From Selenomonadaceae bacterium (lineage in GTDB: Bacteria > Bacillota > Negativicutes > Selenomonadales > Selenomonadaceae): a stretch of DNA of 43,233 nucleotides. The number at the start of each line of letters is the position of its first letter. Position 1 is the stretch's first letter. A program made the translations under genes and the position numbers. The notes under the pieces are model-generated. The model did not search any database, had not been told where the DNA came from, and saw only the letters and a program-made list of their open reading frames with translations. The stretch covers positions 1-43,233 of the forward strand of contig JALFXV010000088.1 of the NCBI GenBank assembly GCA_022786545.1, in the 5' to 3' direction. Below are positions 1 to 8,346 of this stretch, piece by piece.

Positions 1-297
1 GCAGATGTTGAGTTGTATGAAAGCCGCGTCAGGCAGCTGGAAAAGGTGACGCTGGAATTGACGGACAGGATGAAGGTGCTGGAGAAACGTTCCAATGAAC
101 TCTTAATCGAAAAAGAGGTCTTGTGCAAGGCAAGACGGGCAGGCGGGGAACTTAATGCTGGCGGACGTAACAACACGGAGCTGTATCAGCTTATCCGGGA
201 GGCGGCAGATGCCTGCCCTGAGTATGCCAATGTAAAAAGGCTGTGCGAGGCTTTGGATGTGTCCCCCAGAGGGTATTATGCTTATTGGAAAAGGTGA
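1..297 (+). pseudogene. IS3-family transposase fragment
   Basis: The reading frame is open from the first base of the window, so the 5' end is missing, and it stops at TGA 295-297. The N-terminal half is a charged, heptad-like helix resembling the leucine-zipper end of IS3 OrfA. The C-terminal half (residues around ELYQLIREAA, VKRLCEALDVS and GYYAYWKR) matches the start of IS3/IS150-type OrfB proteins, where a region ending in GYY-x-W precedes the DDE domain. No DDE catalytic domain follows. Bases 298-346 encode no recognisable continuation before a strong hairpin. I read this as a decayed insertion sequence; a short intact OrfA is the alternative. Confidence 0.6.
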
Positions 298-346
298 GCA
301 GGTGAACTTTCTGCTGGAGCAGTATAATACGTTATCAGATAAGGCA

Positions 347-391
347 AAATACGCACGGATTACCCGGTGAGGCGGTAATCCGTGCGTATTT
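347..391. terminator. Perfect 18-bp stem terminator
   Basis: AAATACGCACGGATTACC (347-364) pairs perfectly with 374-391 around a 9-base loop. The outer A/T ends give a T-rich tail in both directions. It lies between the transposase fragment and the 3' end of the Rrf2 gene, so it can end transcription from both sides. Confidence 0.85.
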
Positions 392-408
392 ATATTATTT
401 CATATTAT

Positions 409-816
409 TTAGATTTTGCCCTCCAGCAAATCCTGTATGGTGATGCCATAGAAGAAGTCCTTGGTGAGCCGGTCGTATTTTTCCCACATGGGAAGAGTGA
501 GGCAGGTGCTGCTGCGCTGGCAGGGCTCCGCATCCGGCAGCAGGCAGCTGACCGGGGAGATGGATGTTTCTTCCAGAGAGAGGATTTCGCCTACAGTGTA
601 TTCGGAGGGATTTCTTGTGAGGCGGTAGCCGCCTTTTTTGCCGCTGATGCCCTTGATGAGCTTTGCCTGTACCATTTCCCTGATGACAATCTGCAGGTAC
701 TTTTCGGAAATATTCTGCCTCTGGGCGATAGCGCGCAGAGGGATGTATTCATCGCTGTCCTGGCTTGCCAGGTCCAGCAGGAGCCGCAAGGCATATCTGC
801 CCTTGGTGGAAATCAT
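409..816 (-). CDS. Rrf2-family Fe-S-type transcriptional regulator
   Basis: A 135-aa winged-helix regulator of the Rrf2/IscR family. The N-terminus MISTKGRYALRLLLDLA is the family signature, the recognition helix region is around residues 28-50 (ISEKYLQ, IREM), and the wing follows (KKGGYRL). Three cysteines, C91, C99 and C105 (C-x7-C-x5-C), match the [Fe-S] ligand triad of IscR/NsrR-type members, so it probably senses Fe-S status, O2 or NO. I chose ATG 816 rather than ATG 831 because GGGGGTG lies 7 bases before it and the family starts at MISTKGRYALR. It is divergent from the EAL gene and isolated from isc/suf genes here, so its targets cannot be read from context. Confidence 0.88.
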   Translation of the reverse strand: MISTKGRYALRLLLDLASQDSDEYIPLRAIAQRQNISEKYLQIVIREMVQAKLIKGISGKKGGYRLTRNPSEYTVGEILSLEETSISPVSCLLPDAEPCQRSSTCLTLPMWEKYDRLTKDFFYGITIQDLLEGKI

Positions 817-848
817 GTCAAACACCCCCATAAGATATTCATAAGCAT

Positions 849-878
849 ATTATAATACTATGTTGGTAGGTGTGACAA
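849..878 (-). promoter_or_regulatory. Promoter of the Rrf2 gene
   Basis: On the minus strand TTGTCA (873-878) is followed after 18 bases by TATAAT (849-854), about 33 bases upstream of the chosen start. The spacer has an imperfect dyad around CCTACCAACATAGTA, a plausible autoregulatory site, but the family motif cannot be confirmed by eye. Confidence 0.6.
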
Positions 879-990
879 CAAAACCTTTGCAAAAGATGGG
901 AAGATGATTATTGTCATGATTATAGTCATAATTATTGTGATGGATTTGTGTATGTACTTGTAATTATTATGGTAGGATTTGTATATATAC

Positions 991-1019
991 TTGAGAAATT
1001 GGCTCAATGAGTATAAAAT
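991..1019 (+). promoter_or_regulatory. Promoter of the EAL gene
   Basis: TTGAGA (991-996), a 17-base spacer and TAAAAT (1014-1019). The -35 box is part of a dyad, TTGAG-N7-CTCAA (991-1007), that could bind a regulator. The upstream spacer (880-990) is AT-rich with loosely repeated ATTATTGT/GATTATAGTC units. Confidence 0.5.
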
Positions 1020-1045
1020 AGATGGTAAGATGGGAGGGAGAAGAC

Positions 1046-3178
1046 ATGTCTGCTGATGAGCTTCACAATAAAGATATAGATGATGTTTTGCGCCTGGTAA
1101 AAAATATTTACCATACGATAGTGTATATCAATTTGACGGATAATTCCTTTCGCTGTGTCCAGAGCAATCCGCCGGATATTCAGAGGCTGCTGGCAAAAAG
1201 CGAAAATTATGAGCGGATGGCTGCCGGGGCTGTTGAGGCCGGTATGGTCTATGCGGAGGATGCCCAGGAATTTGCCAGTTTTTTGGACAGGAGCCAGCTG
1301 AGGGCGCAGCTGGCAGGGGGCAAGGAGTACCTGAGCATAACCTACCGCCGTTCCAAGGGCGGCAGGTACAGATGGGAAATGATGGAGATTATCCCCTCCA
1401 AGGACTATCGTGCCGACCGGCAGGTGGTGCTTTTGTGTGCCCGCGATATTGATGAGGAGCACCAGCGGGAGCTGGACAAGGAAGCCAAGCTTTCCGTTAA
1501 GGAACGCCAGCTGGTGGGAGAGAAGACTGTGCTGGTGGTGGATGACTCGGATTTGCAGCGGACTACCCTCTGCTATTTTCTGGAGCAGCATTACAGGACC
1601 ATCGAGAAGGAAAACGGCTTTGAGGCCCTGGAATACCTGAAAAATCACAGTACGGACATCAGCGTCATCCTGATGGACCTGAACATGCCGGTGATGAATG
1701 GCTATGAGTTTTTGCAGGAGTTCCAGAAGGATGAAATCATGCGGATGATTCCTGTGCTGGTGCTGACCAGCGACAACACCCCGGAGGAGGAGGCAGGCTG
1801 CCTGCGGGCAGGTGCTACAGACTTCGTGGCCAAGCCCTTTAATCCGGATGTGCTGCTGAGCCGCATCCAGCGTGCCATCGCCCTCCATGAGAAGACGGTC
1901 ATGCTGAACGTGCTGCGCATGGACAACCTGACCAACTGCTATACCAGGGACTATTTCCTGCACATGGCAGAGCAGCTGCTGGCCAGGTATCCTGAGGAGG
2001 ATTTTGACCTGGTGTGCACTCATGTGGTGAATCTGCCCAATATTAACGAGCAGTATGGAGCCAGGCAGGGGGAAGCGATTTTGCGTTATGTGGCGCAGAA
2101 TCAAGAACGGCAGGAGTGTGAGCGAAGCGTCTACGGGCGCCTGGATGACGCTACTTTTGCCCGGCTGCTGCCCCATTCTGCCGGCAGCTACCAGAAGCTT
2201 TTGCAGCAGTCTGACGGGCCGCACGAGTACAAGACCGTCAAGGAGGGACTGCCGCCCTTTGTGCAGAAGTACGGCGTTTATGAGTCGGTGGACCACAGCA
2301 TACCTGTCAGCGTCATGTGCGACAGGGCCATGATGGCCCTGCAGAAAATTCTGCACAACTACAACCAGCTGATTAACCTCTACGATGACAATATCCGCCT
2401 GTATGCCCTGAAAACCCAGCGCATCCTGGAGAATATGGAGGAGGCTATCGACCAGCATCAGTTCCAGGTCTGGTATCAGCCTAAGCACAATATTTTTGAT
2501 GGCAGCCTGATTGGGGCGGAGGCCCTGGTGCGCTGGATTCATCCCCGGTACGGCTTCATGTCCCCGGGGGAGTTTATCCCCATCTTTGAGGAGAATGGCT
2601 TTGTGGCCCATGTGGACAGGTACGTGTGGGAGGAAGCCTGTGCCGCCATCCGCCGCTGGCGGGATATGGGCCTGCGTACAGTGCCTGTGTCGGTGAATAT
2701 TTCCCGGAAGGACTTTCTTTGCTTCCACGATAAGGAAATGCTGAAGCCGCTGCTGGCAAAGTATGCCCTGGAGCCTGCGGATTTGCACATCGAGGTAACT
2801 GAGTCGGCCTATATGGACAATCCTGATATGGTCATCAGGAAGGTCAATGAGATGCACAGTGACGGCTTTGTGGTGGAGCTGGACGATTTTGGGTCGGGCT
2901 ATTCCTCCCTGAGCATGTTCGGCCACATGGATATAGATGTGGTGAAGCTGGACATGAGCTTTATCCGCCAGGAGCAGAACGAGCAGAGCGACAAGATGAT
3001 GCACCATATTATTGATATGTGCAAGAATATGGGGCTGGCGGTGCTGTCCGAGGGAGTTGAGACTGAGGAGCAGCGGCAGAGGCTGATGGGGATGGGCTGC
3101 GACTACGTGCAGGGGTATTATTACTCCAAGCCCCTGCCGGAAGGGGATTTTGTGGAATATTTGCGAAAACGCAGTTGA
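1046..3178 (+). CDS. REC-GGDEF(degenerate)-EAL c-di-GMP phosphodiesterase
   Basis: A 710-aa cytoplasmic signalling protein. Residues 1-155 form an N-terminal sensor-like region that could be PAS-like. Residues about 160-285 are a response-regulator receiver domain with VLVVDDSD and phosphoacceptor D211 (LMDLNMPVMNG). Residues about 290-440 are a GGDEF domain whose active-site motif is degenerate (RLDDATFARLL). Residues about 455-705 are an EAL domain with its key residues visible: EALVRW (E492), VSVNIS, EVTES, LDDFGSGYSSL, VKLDMSF, SEGVET and VQGYYYSKP. It should hydrolyse c-di-GMP and should not make it. ATG 1046 is preferred over ATG 1022 because GGGAGGGAG precedes it. No partner kinase is adjacent. 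Confidence 0.9.
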   Translation: MSADELHNKDIDDVLRLVKNIYHTIVYINLTDNSFRCVQSNPPDIQRLLAKSENYERMAAGAVEAGMVYAEDAQEFASFLDRSQLRAQLAGGKEYLSITYRRSKGGRYRWEMMEIIPSKDYRADRQVVLLCARDIDEEHQRELDKEAKLSVKERQLVGEKTVLVVDDSDLQRTTLCYFLEQHYRTIEKENGFEALEYLKNHSTDISVILMDLNMPVMNGYEFLQEFQKDEIMRMIPVLVLTSDNTPEEEAGCLRAGATDFVAKPFNPDVLLSRIQRAIALHEKTVMLNVLRMDNLTNCYTRDYFLHMAEQLLARYPEEDFDLVCTHVVNLPNINEQYGARQGEAILRYVAQNQERQECERSVYGRLDDATFARLLPHSAGSYQKLLQQSDGPHEYKTVKEGLPPFVQKYGVYESVDHSIPVSVMCDRAMMALQKILHNYNQLINLYDDNIRLYALKTQRILENMEEAIDQHQFQVWYQPKHNIFDGSLIGAEALVRWIHPRYGFMSPGEFIPIFEENGFVAHVDRYVWEEACAAIRRWRDMGLRTVPVSVNISRKDFLCFHDKEMLKPLLAKYALEPADLHIEVTESAYMDNPDMVIRKVNEMHSDGFVVELDDFGSGYSSLSMFGHMDIDVVKLDMSFIRQEQNEQSDKMMHHIIDMCKNMGLAVLSEGVETEEQRQRLMGMGCDYVQGYYYSKPLPEGDFVEYLRKRS

Positions 3179-3203
3179 ATTGAGGCCGCAAAATCTGTAT
3201 AAT
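3175..3203 (+). promoter_or_regulatory. Promoter upstream of dsdA
   Basis: TTGAAT (3175-3180), a 17-base spacer and TATAAT (3198-3203). The -35 box overlaps the TGA stop of the EAL gene, so the two genes are packed but separately promoted. The 5' leader is about 130 nt. Confidence 0.7.
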
Positions 3204-3283
3204 TAAACGGTGTTGATTCGGATGGCATCGATTAACTTTTTGCTAATTGTCAATTAATTGTTGATTGCCTTATTGGTTAATTG

Positions 3284-3316
3284 TTGGTTGAGTGTTGGTT
3301 GAGTGTTGGTTGAGTG
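3284..3316 (+). repeat. Three 11-bp tandem repeats in the dsdA leader
   Basis: Three exact copies of TTGGTTGAGTG lie end to end, ending 22 bases before the dsdA start. An upstream TTGGTTAATTG (3273-3283) looks like a diverged fourth copy. Confidence 0.9.
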
Positions 3317-3338
3317 TTATGGAAAGGAATGTTCACGG

Positions 3339-4679
3339 ATGGAAATTGATAGCCTTTCTTCTCTGGAGCGCAGGGAGATTTTGTTGACGGATATACGGAA
3401 TGCCATTGAGGTGGAATGGGCAAATCCCATGAAGATGAATAACGATGATGCTGTGCTGCGTTCATCCCTTACTTTGTCGGATATTGATTCTGCCTATGCC
3501 CGCATGCGCCGCTTTGCCCCCCTGATAAAAAAGCTGTTCCCGGAGACGGAGGAAAGGAACGGCCTGATTGACTCTGACCTGGTGGAGGTTTCAAAGCTCA
3601 GGGAGGCACTTAATTCGCCGCGGGTCGGGGCGGATATTGCCGGGCGCCTGATGATGAAGCTGGACAGCCATCTGGCGGTGGCTGGCTCCGTGAAGGCCAG
3701 GGGCGGCATCTACGAGGTCATGAAGCATGCGGAAAATCTGGCGGTGGAGAACGGCATCCTGGAAAGTTTTGAGGATGACTATTGCAAGCTGGCTGATGAG
3801 GAGGCCCGGGAGTTTTTTGCCACCCGCAAGCTGCAGGTGGGCTCTACCGGCAACCTGGGGCTGTCCATCGGCATTATGGGAGCGGCCCTGGGATTCCAGA
3901 CCATTGTCCACATGTCCAGCGATGCCAGGCAGTGGAAGAAGGATTTGCTCCGCAGCAAAGGCGTGACCGTCATTGAGTATGAAGGCAACTACAGCGATGC
4001 CGTGAAGGAAGGCCGGGCCAAGTCCGAGGCGGACGAGAGCAGCTATTTTGTGGATGATGAACATTCCAAGGAGCTGTTCCTGGGCTATGCGGTGGCAGCC
4101 AAGATGCTGGTGAGCCAGCTGGCAGCAGAGCATATTGTGGTGGACAAGGACCATCCGCTGTTTGTTTACCTGCCTTGCGGCGTGGGCGGTGCCCCAGGGG
4201 GCATTACCTTTGGGCTGAAGCAGCTTTTTGGGGAGCATGTGCACTGCTTCTTTGTGGAGCCGACCCAGGCTCCCTGCATGCTGCTGGGCATGGTGACGGG
4301 GCTCTTTGATAATATTTCTGTGCAGGATATCGGGCTGTCCGGCAATACCCAGGCGGACGGGCTGGCTGTCAGCCGTCAGTCCAGCTTTGTAGGGGAGTTT
4401 ATCCTGCCGTTCCTCAGCGGTGATTTTACCATCAAGGACAAGCGGATTTTTGAGTACCTGCATCTTTTGTGGCAGCATGAGGGCATCTTCATCGAGCCTA
4501 GTGCCTGTGCCGCCATCCACGGCCCTGTGTGCATGGGCCGGTCTGCCGTGATGGATGAGTACAAGTATGACAACCGCCTGGGCAAGAAGATGGCCAATGC
4601 CACTCATATTATCTGGGCTACCGGCGGCAATCTGGTGCCGGAGGATGTGCGTCAGCAGCTGCTGGCAAGGAAGTCCTGA
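3339..4679 (+). CDS. dsdA: D-serine ammonia-lyase
   Basis: A 446-aa fold-type II PLP enzyme converting D-serine to pyruvate and ammonia. The Schiff-base lysine K119 sits in GSVKARGGIYEVM, which matches the E. coli DsdA motif around K118, and the length is close to E. coli DsdA. The glycine-rich phosphate-binding region is also visible (GSTGNLGLSIG, LPCGVGGAPGG). ATG 3339 is chosen with GGAAAGGA about 10 bases upstream. An in-frame GTG at 3303 exists, but it lies inside the tandem repeat. No dsdC/dsdX neighbour is present, so control probably acts through its own promoter. Confidence 0.93.
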   Translation: MEIDSLSSLERREILLTDIRNAIEVEWANPMKMNNDDAVLRSSLTLSDIDSAYARMRRFAPLIKKLFPETEERNGLIDSDLVEVSKLREALNSPRVGADIAGRLMMKLDSHLAVAGSVKARGGIYEVMKHAENLAVENGILESFEDDYCKLADEEAREFFATRKLQVGSTGNLGLSIGIMGAALGFQTIVHMSSDARQWKKDLLRSKGVTVIEYEGNYSDAVKEGRAKSEADESSYFVDDEHSKELFLGYAVAAKMLVSQLAAEHIVVDKDHPLFVYLPCGVGGAPGGITFGLKQLFGEHVHCFFVEPTQAPCMLLGMVTGLFDNISVQDIGLSGNTQADGLAVSRQSSFVGEFILPFLSGDFTIKDKRIFEYLHLLWQHEGIFIEPSACAAIHGPVCMGRSAVMDEYKYDNRLGKKMANATHIIWATGGNLVPEDVRQQLLARKS

Positions 4680-4766
4680 CTGTGCCATTAGCCCGTTTTG
4701 TGTGATATAGAGCTGATTTTGCTGCGGGTTTTGCCTGGTGCAAGAGGAGCCTGATTTTGTTATAAG

Positions 4767-4799
4767 CCTGCCCTGCTCCCTAAAAAGGGGCGGGGCAGG
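4767..4799 (+). other. GC-rich hairpin before the hydrogenase operon
   Basis: CCTGCCCTGCTCCC and GGGGCGGGGCAGG form a strong stem around TAAAA. No T-run follows, so this may be a processing or attenuating hairpin at the end of dsdA rather than a classical terminator. It lies just upstream of hyfB. I see no convincing -35/-10 pair in 4680-4826. Confidence 0.5.
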
Positions 4800-4826
4800 T
4801 AATAAATATATGTAGGAGTTGAAGAA

Positions 4827-6812
4827 ATGGATGTATTGTTATGTTCCCTGCTGGTCTTTCTGCTGGGAACGCTGACCATTGTCTGGCCAAAGAGGCTGGA
4901 GCTGGCTGCCCATTATGCAGGCATGCTCTGTGCCATTGTGGCCAGCGGCATGACTGCTTTCAGCGGCCTCAGGTATCTGCTGGTGCCCAATGATGCCCTG
5001 CTGATTGAGGCAAAATGGGGCAGCTATTCGCTGGTTGCCGATGGCTGGAGCAGCGTGTTTTTAGTTATTACCGGCATCGCCGGGTTTTTCATTAGCATTT
5101 ATGCCCTGGATTATGCCAGGGGATACCTGGGGAGCCGTATCCGTGCCCTGACAGGTATGTGGAATTTATTTTTGTTTTCGATTGTGGCGGTGCTGATTTC
5201 CGGGGATGCCTTTACTTTTATTGTGTCCTGGGAGATTATGGCACTTGTTTCTTTTTTGCTGGTAAATCACGAGGCAGGCAAGAAGGAAACCGTTTCTGCC
5301 GCTTATCAGTACATGGTGATGACCCACCTGGGCACGGCGGCAATCCTCGTGGCTTTTTATCTTTTGGGCAGTCATTCTGCCAGCTTTGCTTTTGCTGATA
5401 TGATGCATAATCAGCTTGACGGGGTTATGCGGCATATCGCTTTTTTATGTGCCTTTGCAGGCTTTGCCCTGAAGTCCGGCCTGATGCCCCTGCATATCTG
5501 GCTGCCTAATGCCCATCCGGCGGCACCTAGCCATGTGTCCGCCCTGATGAGCGGCGTTATGCTGAAGGTGGCTCTGTACGGCTTTGGCCGCTTTGCCTTT
5601 CAGTTCATCGGCATGGAGGTGTTCTGGTACGGCCTGCTGGTGACTGTTGTGGGCCTGATTTCCGCTTTCCTGGGGGTGCTGTATGCTACGATGGAAGTGG
5701 ATATGAAGCGTATCCTGGCTTATTCCTCCGTTGAGAATATGGGCATTATCTTTGCCGTGTTTGGCTGCGGCATGGTGCTCATGTCCATGAATTTGTTTCC
5801 TCTGGCGGTGGTGGCCTTTACTGCCGCTATGGTGCATGCTTTCAGCCACAGCCTGATGAAGGGGCTGATGTTCATGAGCGCTGGTGCGGTGATGCACGCT
5901 ACCGGCAGCAAGAACATCGAGAAGATGGGGGGCCTGATTAAGAAGATGCCTTATACGGCGTTTTTTACCTTGATTGGCGCTATGGCCCTGTCTTCCTTGC
6001 CTTTTACCAGCGGTTTAATTGGCGAGTGGCTGGTATTGCAGAGCTTTATTACCCTGGCACAGCAGGCAGGCAGCCCGGAGCTGAGGCTGTTGGTGGTTTT
6101 TGCCTTTGTCCTGCTGGGGCTGACCGGCGCTACGGCACTGGGGTGCTTTGTGCGCCTCTACGGCACGGCCTTTTTGGGCTGCCCGCGGAGCCAGATTGTG
6201 GACAGGGCTCATGAGCAGCCGTTCTTTATGCTGCTGGGCATGGGTATCGCCGCGGCCCTGGTGGTGATGGTGGGCATCCTGCCGGACCCTGTGGTGAATA
6301 CCATGCAGGGCATTGTGGCAGGCCCTATGACGGCCCCGATGGGGAATCCTCTGGGCATTATCTGGGGCGGCAGCGGCCGCTATGCTATCTACAGCCCGGC
6401 TATCATCCTGGCTGTGACGGTGCTGGTGACGGTGTTTGTGGCCGTGGCTCTCCTAGGCAGCAAAAAGTTTGAGCGCCGGGATGTGACCTGGAACTGCGGC
6501 ACTTATCCTACCAGCCGCCAGCAGTACAGTGCTACAGGCTTCAGCAAGCCGTTGCGCCGTGCTTTTGGCAGCATCCTGAACCCTCAGCGGCGTACCGAAT
6601 ATATCCGCAAGGAGCATGATTACTTCGGCCGCAAGCTGAAGGTGCATCTGGAGATTCCTGATTTGTTTACTGAGAAATTGTACAAGCCGGTACAGACCTG
6701 GATGATCAGCTCATCCTCCGCTTTCCGCCACATTCAGGAGGGCAGCGTGAGCCTGTATATCGGCTATACCATGATTGCCATGATTTGCGTGCTTATCTGG
6801 GGGGTATTATAA
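4827..6812 (+). CDS. hyfB: Hydrogenase-4-type membrane subunit B (NuoL/M-like)
   Basis: A 661-aa polytopic membrane protein of the proton-translocating antiporter-like family (HyfB/HycC, related to NuoL/M/N). Features include SWEIMALVSFLL with the membrane glutamate, the family signature KSGLMPLHIWLPNAHPAAPS, and a later lysine/histidine-rich helix region (HAFSHSLMKGLMFM). The C-terminal part (from about residue 545) is a soluble loop followed by a last membrane helix, as in HyfB. It is the first gene of a six-gene operon and its stop overlaps the hyfC start. Its role is ion pumping coupled to the peripheral hydrogenase arm. Confidence 0.88.
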   Translation: MDVLLCSLLVFLLGTLTIVWPKRLELAAHYAGMLCAIVASGMTAFSGLRYLLVPNDALLIEAKWGSYSLVADGWSSVFLVITGIAGFFISIYALDYARGYLGSRIRALTGMWNLFLFSIVAVLISGDAFTFIVSWEIMALVSFLLVNHEAGKKETVSAAYQYMVMTHLGTAAILVAFYLLGSHSASFAFADMMHNQLDGVMRHIAFLCAFAGFALKSGLMPLHIWLPNAHPAAPSHVSALMSGVMLKVALYGFGRFAFQFIGMEVFWYGLLVTVVGLISAFLGVLYATMEVDMKRILAYSSVENMGIIFAVFGCGMVLMSMNLFPLAVVAFTAAMVHAFSHSLMKGLMFMSAGAVMHATGSKNIEKMGGLIKKMPYTAFFTLIGAMALSSLPFTSGLIGEWLVLQSFITLAQQAGSPELRLLVVFAFVLLGLTGATALGCFVRLYGTAFLGCPRSQIVDRAHEQPFFMLLGMGIAAALVVMVGILPDPVVNTMQGIVAGPMTAPMGNPLGIIWGGSGRYAIYSPAIILAVTVLVTVFVAVALLGSKKFERRDVTWNCGTYPTSRQQYSATGFSKPLRRAFGSILNPQRRTEYIRKEHDYFGRKLKVHLEIPDLFTEKLYKPVQTWMISSSSAFRHIQEGSVSLYIGYTMIAMICVLIWGVL

Positions 6813-7696
6813 TGGGCTACATTCTGGAAGGTCTGGGGCTTAATATAGTACAGGCCCTGGTGCTGCTGGCTTTTGCGCCTTTGATTGCCGGCATTATCAA
6901 CAAGGTAAAGGCGTTCTTGCAGAAAAGGCAGGGTGCCAGCGTGCTGCAGGAGTATTTTGATTTGCAGAAGTGGTGGAAGAAGCCTGCTATTCTGACACCC
7001 CATACCAGCGTGATTTTCATCCTGGCGCCGGTGGCCTACTTTGTGACCAGCTTTCTGGCGGCTTCTATGGTGCCGGGCTTTCTGGCCGGGCAGGTGAGCA
7101 TCAGCGATGCTTTTGTCTTTGTCTATATCCTGGCCCTGGGGCGGTTCTTTATGACGCTGTCCTCTATGGATGCGGCTACTTCCTTTGGCGGCATGGGGGG
7201 CTCCCGGGAGATTTACATCTCCGTGCTGGTGGAGCCTGCTGTGATGCTGGCTATCCTCATCAACAGCCTGCGGTATCATTCGACTACTTTGTCCAGCATG
7301 GTGATTGACTATGACGGGGCATATTTTACCGTGTCGGCGGCTCTTGCCTGCGTGGCATTCTTTTTGGTGATTCTGGCGGAGAACAGCCGCCTGCCGGTGG
7401 ACAATCCTGACACCCATCTGGAGCTGACCATGATTCATGAGGGCATGACATTGGAGTATTCCGGCCCTCTGCTGACTCTTATTCATCTGGGCAGCATGCT
7501 GAAAATCATGGTGTTCCTGACCTTGTTCGGGGCTTTGTACCTGCCGCTGGCTGTGCCGCTGGCGGTGAAAATCCTGTTTGGGGCGGTGCTGATAGGGGTT
7601 GTGGAAATCCTCAACAACAAGATGCGCCTCTTTAAGGTGCGTGTTTATCTGGGGGCGGCAATAGTGCTGCTGCTTCTGGCGATTATTGCAGAGTAA
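6812..7696 (+). CDS. hyfC: Hydrogenase-4-type membrane subunit C (NuoH-like)
   Basis: A 294-aa membrane protein of the HyfC/HycD/NuoH family, the subunit that anchors the hydrogenase arm to the antiporter arm. Diagnostic segments are FGGMGGSREIYIS followed by EPAVMLAI, and PVDNPDTHLELTMIHEGM, closely matching the HycD loop with its conserved acidic residues. About eight membrane helices are apparent. The ATG at 6812 overlaps the hyfB TAA (TAATG), indicating translational coupling; an in-frame ATG at 6785 lies inside hyfB and is unlikely. Confidence 0.88.
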   Translation: MGYILEGLGLNIVQALVLLAFAPLIAGIINKVKAFLQKRQGASVLQEYFDLQKWWKKPAILTPHTSVIFILAPVAYFVTSFLAASMVPGFLAGQVSISDAFVFVYILALGRFFMTLSSMDAATSFGGMGGSREIYISVLVEPAVMLAILINSLRYHSTTLSSMVIDYDGAYFTVSAALACVAFFLVILAENSRLPVDNPDTHLELTMIHEGMTLEYSGPLLTLIHLGSMLKIMVFLTLFGALYLPLAVPLAVKILFGAVLIGVVEILNNKMRLFKVRVYLGAAIVLLLLAIIAE

Positions 7697-7712
7697 GGAG
7701 GACTGGGAGAAA

Positions 7713-8342
7713 GTGGATTATTTGGTAGTGTTCCTGGTTCTTGTAGTATTTTTGCAGACCAGAATTACGGATTTGCGGCGGGCGGTTATCTGCCTGGCCA
7801 GCCAGTCCTTGATTATTGCCTGTGCCTGCTTCTGGCTGGGCCTGTCCCACGGGGGCGGCCTCCACGCTATGCTGCCGGGGCTTTTGACGCTGGCGGTAAA
7901 GGTCATCTTTATCCCCGGGGCCGTGTGGAATCTGGTGGGCAAGCTCACCAACGAGCGTGAGATTTTGTCTGAGAGCAACGTCAACTACTCCACTATGGCG
8001 GCGGCACTTTTCCTGGTGCTGGGTTATGCCATTGTAGAGCGGCTGCTGCCGGGCTCTATGGGACGGGATATTATTGCCGCTTCTATCTTGATGATTATGA
8101 CGGGGCTTTCCCTGATGGTGCTGAGAAAGCGTGCCATCATCCAGATTGTGGGGCTGATTACCCTGGAGAACGGCATCTATCTGCTGGGACTCCTGATGAC
8201 GGAGGGACTGCCCCTGGTGGTGGAGCTGGGTGTTTTCCTGGACGTGCTGATTGCGGTAGTGGTGCTGGTCATCCTGACCTCTAGGATGCGCCTGTCCTTT
8301 ATGACTACTGATACGAGTGTAATGAAGAAGCTGAAGGGGTAA
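7713..8342 (+). CDS. hyfE: Hydrogenase-4-type subunit E (NuoK-like)
   Basis: A 209-aa membrane protein similar in length to E. coli HyfE, with a C-terminal NuoK-like part (TLENGIYLLGLLMTEGLPL, then ELGVFLDVLIAVVVL). Glutamates in the membrane are conserved features of this family. GTG 7713 is favoured: AAGGAGG lies about 12 bases upstream and GGGAGA closer. TTG 7686 is in frame but lies inside hyfC. It is part of the ion-translocating membrane arm. Confidence 0.8.
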   Translation: MDYLVVFLVLVVFLQTRITDLRRAVICLASQSLIIACACFWLGLSHGGGLHAMLPGLLTLAVKVIFIPGAVWNLVGKLTNEREILSESNVNYSTMAAALFLVLGYAIVERLLPGSMGRDIIAASILMIMTGLSLMVLRKRAIIQIVGLITLENGIYLLGLLMTEGLPLVVELGVFLDVLIAVVVLVILTSRMRLSFMTTDTSVMKKLKG

Positions 8343-8346
8343 TGAG

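Noticed and set aside
1004..3007. 667-codon open frame on the minus strand over the EAL gene
   Set aside because: It is the antisense shadow of a strongly supported gene, with low-complexity His/Leu/Gln-rich translation and no family match. Similar long antisense frames over pckA (25444-27195), thrC and hflX are rejected for the same reason.
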